From Pseudanabaena sp. FACHB-2040 (GTDB lineage: Bacteria; Cyanobacteriota; Cyanobacteriia; Phormidesmidales; Phormidesmidaceae): a DNA stretch of 38,941 nucleotides. Below the pieces are notes generated by a model. It did no database searches. It was given only the letters and a program-made list of their open reading frames with translations, and had not been told where the DNA came from. Position numbers and translations under genes: made by a program. Position 1 is the first letter of the stretch. Every line of letters starts with the position of its first letter. Below, in pieces: positions 34,287 through 38,941 of this stretch. The stretch lies in the NCBI RefSeq assembly GCF_014696715.1, contig NZ_JACJQO010000003.1:1-38941 (forward strand), given 5' to 3'.

Positions 34287-34532
34287 CTACAGATCAAACC
34301 GACGCCGAAACCGAGGATCTGTAGAGTGTTTCTTCCGCTGATTGCAGGTAGAGCAGAGTGCCTGTAGATTGCTAATGTCGTCAGGGCCACCCTGGGCTAA
34401 AGGGATAATGTGGTCGATAGTGAGCTGAGCTTCGCTGCTGGTCTTGCCGCACCCCTTGCACTGATAGCTATCGCGCTCAAACACATACTGCCTCACCGCT
34501 TTGGGTATTGAGATTCGCTTAGATTTGCCCAT
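34287..34532 (-). CDS. HNH endonuclease
   Basis: A compact 81-residue HNH nuclease. The zinc-finger cysteines are CKGC and CSTC, and the catalytic core is TIDHIIPLAQGGPDDISNLQ with the D-H pair and the N of SNLQ. A basic N-terminus (MGKSKRISIPKAVRQYVFER) and a basic tail (RKKHSTDPRFRRRFDL) would bind DNA. It has no partner domain. Its start overlaps the end of the KGK-domain gene by 14 bp, so the two are coupled. Stand-alone HNH proteins occur in phages, introns and defence islands, and the role here is unknown. Confidence 0.9.
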   Translation of the reverse strand: MGKSKRISIPKAVRQYVFERDSYQCKGCGKTSSEAQLTIDHIIPLAQGGPDDISNLQALCSTCNQRKKHSTDPRFRRRFDL

Positions 34533-34974
34533 TGGATTCGGTTAGAGATAAACGAAGTTCATTCAAAGCAGGATCTTTTTCATCGGCGGGTGACTCGTTA
34601 AGTTCCTCAGCTATCTCCTGAGATGGCACGACCTCTTTTTCGGCTATCAACTCTAAAACAAGCTTGAGCCGAATACTGCCTGCTGTCCAAGTCGCTCCGT
34701 CCAGGCCTAATACCTGACATGCAACACCTGACTGATATGTTAAATTACCTAAGTATCGTTCAAACGCTGGCATTCCTTTGCTGATTAAAATTTGATTTAA
34801 AGCAGTACCTTGATCAGCTACTAATGCTTGTTTTAGACATTCTAATAAATCACCTATTTTATATAGTTTTGAATTGAATGCGATTACAGAATCCTTATCT
34901 TTTCCATTTTCCTCTAACGTAATTATTTGTTTTTGGAGTTCAGCTTCTTGGGAATTTGCTTGGTTGCTAGGCAT
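34519..34974 (-). CDS. KGK-domain protein
   Basis: A 151-residue soluble protein, started at the ATG at 34974; a longer frame to 35064 would run through a terminator hairpin. The N-terminus is Q/E-rich and helical. Residues about 30-125 match the cyanobacterial KGK domain: VIAFNSKLYKIGDLLECLKQ, then ACQVLGLDGATWTAGSIRLK ending in a hydrophobic strand LVLELIAEKE. The Lys-Gly-Lys motif itself is altered to A-G-S here. An acidic, low-complexity tail follows. The KGK domain has no known function. It lies between a dynamin-like gene and the HNH gene. Confidence 0.6.
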   Translation of the reverse strand: MPSNQANSQEAELQKQIITLEENGKDKDSVIAFNSKLYKIGDLLECLKQALVADQGTALNQILISKGMPAFERYLGNLTYQSGVACQVLGLDGATWTAGSIRLKLVLELIAEKEVVPSQEIAEELNESPADEKDPALNELRLSLTESNGQI

Positions 34975-35013
34975 GTTGTCTGCTATAGATATGGGTAAAA
35001 CTACAATAAAACT

Positions 35014-35042
35014 GGTCAAGGTATCCACTGGATACCTTGACC
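35014..35042 (-). terminator. Perfect 13-bp terminator hairpin after the dynamin gene
   Basis: GGTCAAGGTATCC (35014-35026) and GGATACCTTGACC (35030-35042) form a perfect 13-bp stem around a 3-nt loop. On the minus strand it is followed by AGTTTTATTG. It lies 15 bp after the dynamin-like stop at 35057, so it should end or weaken transcription into the KGK and HNH genes. Confidence 0.8.
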
Positions 35043-35056
35043 GTAGAGAAAGATAG

Positions 35057-37561
35057 CTACACAACTTCTAGAACTGAGGGAGTTAAGCTACCAGATTCTG
35101 TAAATTGGAAAGATGAGTGGTCTAACTCTGCGTGAGAAGCCTCCAGATCATCCTCGTCGGAGGTCGTCACAACAAGATCATCACGGCTGATTAGAGAGAG
35201 CTTTTTACGGTCAAGTTGGTGAACTTCAAGGCACGCATTAATGCCTGAAATCGCCTCATTGAGCAACTCAACCTTGGTCTGTATCTCAACCTTCAATCTC
35301 TGGTTCTGGATCACCTTCTCTGCTGCTTCCTTATCTAGCGTTTGGGCCAAGTAGGCTCGAGCATGGTCATATTCATGGAGAAGGGAATCAGCCTGAGCCT
35401 GAGCAGCACTGAGCAAATGGCTATTCAAAGTCTGGTTGATGGTTTGGCGGAAGGTTCGCAGCACTGTATCTCCCACCTTTTGCTCAAAGTCGAGCTTGAG
35501 CAGCTGTCGAATAGCCGGTTCCGCATCGATCATGCTCTGATAGTCGTAGCCTCGGCACGATTGTTGCAGGGTTTGACGCAGCTGCCACACAGAAGCCGTT
35601 CCCTCAGAGAAGAATTCAGGGCGCTCCCTCACATAGCGATCGCACTCTGTCCTCGCCTCATTTATCAGGGCTGCCGTCACCTGCTGCTGCACCTGATGCA
35701 GTCGCTGCTCAATGCCGCCATCGTTACCGAGTAACCGATAAATCTCACGGGAGTAATCGCTTGTCTGCACCCGTGAAATGAGCTGCTGAAAAAATCGTAG
35801 GGTCAGTTCCTCCGAGCAGCTGACTAGAAGATCTTCCAACCCGTTTGCCAGGTAATAAAAAGCCTCCGACAAAATGCCCAGCAGGGGAACGACAGAGTTG
35901 CGGCGATGGCTAGCCTGAGCCTGCTGGTAAACACCCTCCACGCTGAAGGTATTGAGCAGTTCGTCTAGGCGGCTCACCATCTTGGCCTGAAGCTGACGAA
36001 AATCTCGCTCAAATTCAGCATTACCATTGCTGGCAACCGTCTGGTTGATTAGCGCCTCCATGTCCTGGCGGTGGCGATCGCCCACGTTTTTGAGGTCTTT
36101 GCTGAGCTGTCTCAGTTTTTGTGACTTGATCGCCTCAATTTCTTGGGGTTGGCTCTGAACTGCCTGCCACTGCTCTAGGTAGAGCTTACGCAGGGCAATG
36201 CAGACAGGGTGCAGATCATCAGCCAGATTGCTAAACAGGAGCGGTCGCTTTTCCTCCTGAAGATAGCGGGTAATCCCCTGGCGAAACTGCTCCACTCCAC
36301 TGTGCTCAATCAACTGATCAATCAGCGAAGTGCCATAGCTAGAAAGAATACGAAGGTAGTTCTCATTGGGCGATTCGTAGCCTCGGATCTCGGGCCGAAA
36401 CTCGCTGCCAATGAGCTTACCGGAGTTGCCACAGTAGTTATTAAACTCAGTCACAAAGAGCGGCACTTCCTCGTGCCCATTCTGCCCCTGCACCTCCTCG
36501 GCAAAGAGCGAATCTAGGCCAAAGCGATTGTACTGGTCGGTTTCTTTGAGCTGCCGACCGTAGAACCCTAGCAGTCCACTGGTGCGAAAAACTCGCGTGG
36601 TGTCTTGGAACTGGTTGCTGATGCACTGGTCGAGCCGCTGCCTGAGCTGGGTGTTGTACCAGGTTCTATCCACTCGGTTGAAGACGTAGAAGACCCGATC
36701 TCGAATGCTAGGATTCCGGCGAATTTTCTCAAGCAGTTCAGTCTCTTCGGCGGTTAGCTCTCCGGTCTCTGCCGTTTTGAGCACACAGACCACTGCAGAG
36801 GTATCAGGGTCTTCAATTTTGGCGTAGGTCAGTTCTGCATCTTTACGAACGGGTGCATCGATGCCTGGAGTGTCGATCAGCACGTTGCCGTCTTTTAGCA
36901 AATCGTGGCAGCAGAAGTACTCAATTCTTTTGAGGACAGCGCTATTGGAGCCGCGTCGGGCGTAGCTTGCGGCTTCCTGCAGGTTGGAGAAGTTAAACTG
37001 CTCCATTGAGTAGGTCGCGTTCTGATTCGGCGAGAGGCGATCGCGATTGGTGCTGTAGCCTTCTAGCAGCAGCTTTAGGGCGTTGGCTTGCTTGGCTTTG
37101 TCTGAGCGGGTTTCTCCCCCCTCTTCTTGAATGATGCTTTGGCAGATTTGCTCAAGCTGTTTCAAGACTCCAGGCTGCTGCAGGCTGGCTTGAATTTGCA
37201 GCTGTAGACGCCCGATCAGTGCTTGAATCTGCTCTCGGACTTCGGCTTCGCTGAGAAATGTCAGCACAACTCTTTCCTGCCCATCCTCGGCATAGGCAAT
37301 GCGGCACTCGGTTCCGGTCGCGTGGCCTTCGGCACTGTAGAGCAGCTTGCGGCCCAGCAGCGCGTTGATCAGCATCGACTTTCCAGCACTGAAAGCTCCA
37401 GCAAACACAATCTCAAAGGTAGGAGACACGGCTTTCTTGAGCGATCCCTGAACTGGAGTTGTATCTTGCTGCGATCGCAATCCAGGTTCTTGATGCAACA
37501 GCTGCAAAACCTGCGTAACGTCTTGCTGCAGGGAGGAGCAGTGAGAGAAAGTGTCAGCCAT
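35057..37561 (-). CDS. Dynamin-like large GTPase
   Basis: 834 residues from the ATG at 37561; an in-frame start at 37696 adds 45 unlike residues. GTPase motifs are the P-loop GAFSAGKS (55-62), switch T in ATGTECR, G3 DTPGID (about 230) and G4 NRVD (about 295), as in bacterial dynamin-like proteins (the Nostoc BDLP family). The middle and C-terminal parts are long helices rich in Q, E and L, with a hydrophobic stretch SVVPLLGILSEAFYYLANGL (about 595-615) that may be the membrane-binding paddle. The C-terminus ends with an acidic, serine-rich tail. It is predicted to bind and remodel membranes. A terminator follows. Confidence 0.9.
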   Translation of the reverse strand: MADTFSHCSSLQQDVTQVLQLLHQEPGLRSQQDTTPVQGSLKKAVSPTFEIVFAGAFSAGKSMLINALLGRKLLYSAEGHATGTECRIAYAEDGQERVVLTFLSEAEVREQIQALIGRLQLQIQASLQQPGVLKQLEQICQSIIQEEGGETRSDKAKQANALKLLLEGYSTNRDRLSPNQNATYSMEQFNFSNLQEAASYARRGSNSAVLKRIEYFCCHDLLKDGNVLIDTPGIDAPVRKDAELTYAKIEDPDTSAVVCVLKTAETGELTAEETELLEKIRRNPSIRDRVFYVFNRVDRTWYNTQLRQRLDQCISNQFQDTTRVFRTSGLLGFYGRQLKETDQYNRFGLDSLFAEEVQGQNGHEEVPLFVTEFNNYCGNSGKLIGSEFRPEIRGYESPNENYLRILSSYGTSLIDQLIEHSGVEQFRQGITRYLQEEKRPLLFSNLADDLHPVCIALRKLYLEQWQAVQSQPQEIEAIKSQKLRQLSKDLKNVGDRHRQDMEALINQTVASNGNAEFERDFRQLQAKMVSRLDELLNTFSVEGVYQQAQASHRRNSVVPLLGILSEAFYYLANGLEDLLVSCSEELTLRFFQQLISRVQTSDYSREIYRLLGNDGGIEQRLHQVQQQVTAALINEARTECDRYVRERPEFFSEGTASVWQLRQTLQQSCRGYDYQSMIDAEPAIRQLLKLDFEQKVGDTVLRTFRQTINQTLNSHLLSAAQAQADSLLHEYDHARAYLAQTLDKEAAEKVIQNQRLKVEIQTKVELLNEAISGINACLEVHQLDRKKLSLISRDDLVVTTSDEDDLEASHAELDHSSFQFTESGSLTPSVLEVV

Positions 37562-37757
37562 GAAAGTTAAGGTATGGGAGTTTTGAGTTACGGACAACTG
37601 ATAGCTACCGTCTCCAACATGCCCATTCCGGTCTAAGAACTCTACGTAGCCAGTGTAGATATCTACACTGTGGAAATTACGGAGATGCTTTCTCAAGGCA
37701 GCCTAGACAGCCTCACCCAGCAATTGGGTTAAGACAGTGGCCAAACCCTACTAGATA

Positions 37758-37788
37758 GGCAAGGCTAAAAGTCTATAGGGGCCTTGCC
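37758..37788. repeat. GGCAAGGC hairpin repeat
   Basis: GGCAAGGC (37758-37765) pairs with GCCTTGCC (37781-37788), in the context GGGGCCTTGCCCGCCCTAC. This resembles the GGGCGGGCAAGGCCCC hairpins widespread in cyanobacterial intergenic DNA. Confidence 0.6.
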
Positions 37789-37846
37789 CGCCCTACAGTT
37801 TCGCAAGGCTATAGTTGTAGGCAACAGCCCCTAGCCATTTGACTCT

Positions 37847-38065
37847 ATGTTCGACATCATTGCCGCCATTGGTCTAAGAGAAGCTGGCAGCTTCTTGGCG
37901 AAGGATGTGCTGCTGCCGCTGTTTAAGGGGAGCCTGGAGGACGACACCAAGGACTTTTTTAAGGGCTGCATTCGGATCCGGCTGGCCAAGCCCGCTAGAT
38001 CCGAATGCAAAAGGCAGTGGCAGAGGCGCTTTAAGTTGGACATGCTAGCTGGTAGGTTAGGTTGA
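37847..38065 (+). pseudogene. Decayed N-terminal fragment of a larger protein
   Basis: A 72-codon frame starts MFDIIAAIGLREAGSFLAKD and goes on VLLPLFKGSLEDDTKDFFKG, then turns into unrelated basic residues. The first 41 residues look like the amphipathic N-terminal segment found at the start of some cyanobacterial NACHT/STAND-type proteins. In another frame, right after an inverted repeat (37967-37978 and 37998-38009), MQKAVAEAL and a stop at 38032 read like a continuation of the same protein. So an internal rearrangement and truncation are likely. The family match is from memory and needs a search. Confidence 0.4.
37967..38009. repeat. Perfect 12-bp inverted repeat inside the gene fragment
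   Basis: TGCATTCGGATC (37967-37978) and GATCCGAATGCA (37998-38009) are exact inverse complements, separated by 19 nt. It interrupts the coding-like fragment at 37847-38065 and may mark a small inversion or deletion. Confidence 0.75.
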
Positions 38066-38135
38066 ATGAAGTGAAACCCTAACTTAACGTTAGGGGGGCC
38101 ATTGGTTTTTTGCCAAGGTCTAACTCGACCTACAA
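38054..38135. repeat. TAGGTTAGGTTG dispersed repeat
   Basis: Runs such as GGTAGGTTAGGTTGA and AAACCCTAAC, then CTCGACCTACAA, resemble the GTAGGTTGGGTTGA...CCAACCTACAA repeat at 21518-21590. It fills the short gap between the gene fragment and the TPR gene. Confidence 0.5.
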
Positions 38136-38152
38136 AAATACGCTCATTGATG

Positions 38153-38941
38153 TCACTTTAGTCCTTGTCGAATTTGTTTCTTTAATTGCTTTACTTCCCC
38201 CTTCAAAAGTATTGTCTTTGGATGTTTCTGACCTAAGACTTCGTTGAGAATAAATAGAGATTTTTCAAGAACCTTTAGAGCTTCTAGGGGCTGCTCATTT
38301 TTTTCATAAAGTTTTCCTAGTGTTCGAATGCGCTCAGCAAAATATTGGCTTTTAGTTTCATGACGCTTATGTTTAATATCTTGCCATCTTTCCAACAATG
38401 AGATAGCTTCTTGATAACGCTTTTGCCTTTGATAAAGACTTGCCAAGTTATTCAAACTGATAGCGGTATTGGGATGATTTTCTCCTAGTTGCTCTTCTAC
38501 AATTTGCAAAGCACGGACATAAAGAGGTTCTGCCTCTCCATATCGTCCTGTATTTTTGTAGAGGCTTGCCAAGTTGTTCAGACTAGCAGCAGTATCAGGA
38601 TGATTTTCTCCTAGTTGCTCTTCTACAATTTGCAAAGCACGGACATAAAGAGGTTCTGCCTCTCCATATCGTCCTGTATTTTTGTAGAGGCTTGCCAAGT
38701 TGTTCAGACTAGCAGCAGTATCAGGATGATTTTCTCCTAGTTGCTCTTCTACAATTTGCAAAGCACGGACATAAAGAGGTTCTGCCTCTCCATATCGTCC
38801 TGTATTTTCGTAGAGGCTTGCCAAGTTATTCAGACTAGCAGCAGTATCAGGATGATTTTCTCCTAGTTGCTCTTCTACAATTTGCAAAGCACGGACATAA
38901 AGAGGTTCTGCCTCTCCATATCGTCCTGTATTTTTGTAGAG
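38153..38941 (-). CDS. Tetratricopeptide-repeat (kinesin-light-chain-like) protein, partial
   Basis: The 3' end of a gene that runs off the right edge; 262 codons are visible. It consists of 42-residue TPR units of the kinesin-light-chain type with DTAASLNNLASLYKNTGRYG, EAEPLYVRALQIVEEQLGEN and HP. Three full units plus a partial one at the right edge are almost identical; a more divergent unit and a C-terminal helical tail follow. In cyanobacteria such repeats are commonly the sensor part of larger proteins with NB-ARC, CHAT or other N-terminal domains, but the N-terminus is outside the window. The gene is AT-rich compared with most of the window and has no HIP1 octamer. Confidence 0.92.
   Translation of the reverse strand, partial: LYKNTGRYGEAEPLYVRALQIVEEQLGENHPDTAASLNNLASLYENTGRYGEAEPLYVRALQIVEEQLGENHPDTAASLNNLASLYKNTGRYGEAEPLYVRALQIVEEQLGENHPDTAASLNNLASLYKNTGRYGEAEPLYVRALQIVEEQLGENHPNTAISLNNLASLYQRQKRYQEAISLLERWQDIKHKRHETKSQYFAERIRTLGKLYEKNEQPLEALKVLEKSLFILNEVLGQKHPKTILLKGEVKQLKKQIRQGLK
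38508..38941. repeat. 126-bp near-identical direct repeats
   Basis: Units start at 38508, 38634, 38760 and 38886 (period 126 bp, one TPR unit each). The first two are identical at every base, the third differs at two positions, and the fourth is cut by the window edge. Identity at DNA level, including third codon positions, indicates recent duplication or gene conversion. Confidence 0.9.

Noticed and set aside
34975-35064. Longer start for the KGK-domain protein
   Set aside because: The extension would be translated from the terminator hairpin of the dynamin gene and has an unlike composition.
30562-35637. HIP1-free stretch as evidence of foreign DNA
   Set aside because: A 5-kb gap is not unlikely given about one site per 1.2 kb, and the stretch includes ordinary ABC and kinase genes.

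Overview
This window is chromosomal DNA from a cyanobacterium, most likely a filamentous or Leptolyngbya/Synechococcales-type lineage. By eye it carries over thirty copies of the HIP1 octamer GCGATCGC (for example at 1275, 1349, 9409, 18640, 30022 and 37471). It also has several hairpin repeats typical of cyanobacterial intergenic DNA, including the AGAAACCGGGTTTCT palindrome. The gene families fit too: Uma2, pentapeptide repeat, KGK domain, dynamin-like GTPase, and multi-PAS/GAF hybrid kinases. I cannot name the species. There are no rRNA genes and I saw no convincing tRNA or CRISPR array.

Layout. 0.1-1.1 kb: an MprF-like membrane flippase. 1.2-4.2 kb (minus): an ArsR-type repressor heading a phnD-phnE-phnC ABC importer operon, with a readable ArsR/SmtB-type operator in front. 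4.4-6.7 kb: a TrkA/RCK K+ regulator convergent with a CPA1 Na+/H+ antiporter, an ion-homeostasis pair. 7.0-8.8 kb: three unnamed membrane proteins. 8.9-11.0 kb: an AraC regulator followed by a BenE-type transporter. 11.1-13.3 kb: an unknown protein and a cyclic-peptide-export-type ABC protein. 13.5-15.6 kb: DUF3140, pentapeptide repeat and Uma2 proteins around a repeat-rich gap. 15.8-18.1 kb: an animal-type haem peroxidase and an FtsH_ext/PLDc_N-like small membrane protein. 18.1-18.8 kb: a gene-free stretch with a higher-order tandem repeat (21-bp monomers arranged in 63-bp trimers). 18.8-21.4 kb: phosphomannomutase/phosphoglucomutase and an AI-2E family permease. 21.6-23.2 kb (minus): a MerR regulator, a 54-codon carboxymuconolactone-decarboxylase-like mini-ORF and an aldo/keto reductase, fused by overlaps. 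23.2-24.4 kb: a gene-free region with hairpins and short repeats. 24.4-26.2 kb (minus): HdeD-like protein and an MGME1-like PD-(D/E)XK nuclease. 26.6-34.1 kb: a five-PAS/GAF hybrid histidine kinase, an MsbA-like ABC exporter and a GAF histidine kinase. 34.3-37.6 kb (minus): a dynamin-like GTPase, KGK-domain protein and HNH endonuclease. 37.8-38.9 kb: a decayed gene fragment and a tetratricopeptide-repeat gene that runs off the right edge.

Most of the window is an ordinary cyanobacterial gene mix. Four things stand out: the 21/63-bp repeat at 18.35-18.63 kb; the ArsR repressor with a vicinal cysteine pair controlling a PhnD-type importer; the compact MerR / mini-CMD / aldo-keto reductase unit with an ideal MerR operator and an apparently leaderless start; and the dynamin-KGK-HNH neighbourhood next to a gene remnant and a TPR gene whose repeat units are identical at DNA level, which looks like a fast-changing locus. 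None of these functions is proven by sequence alone.
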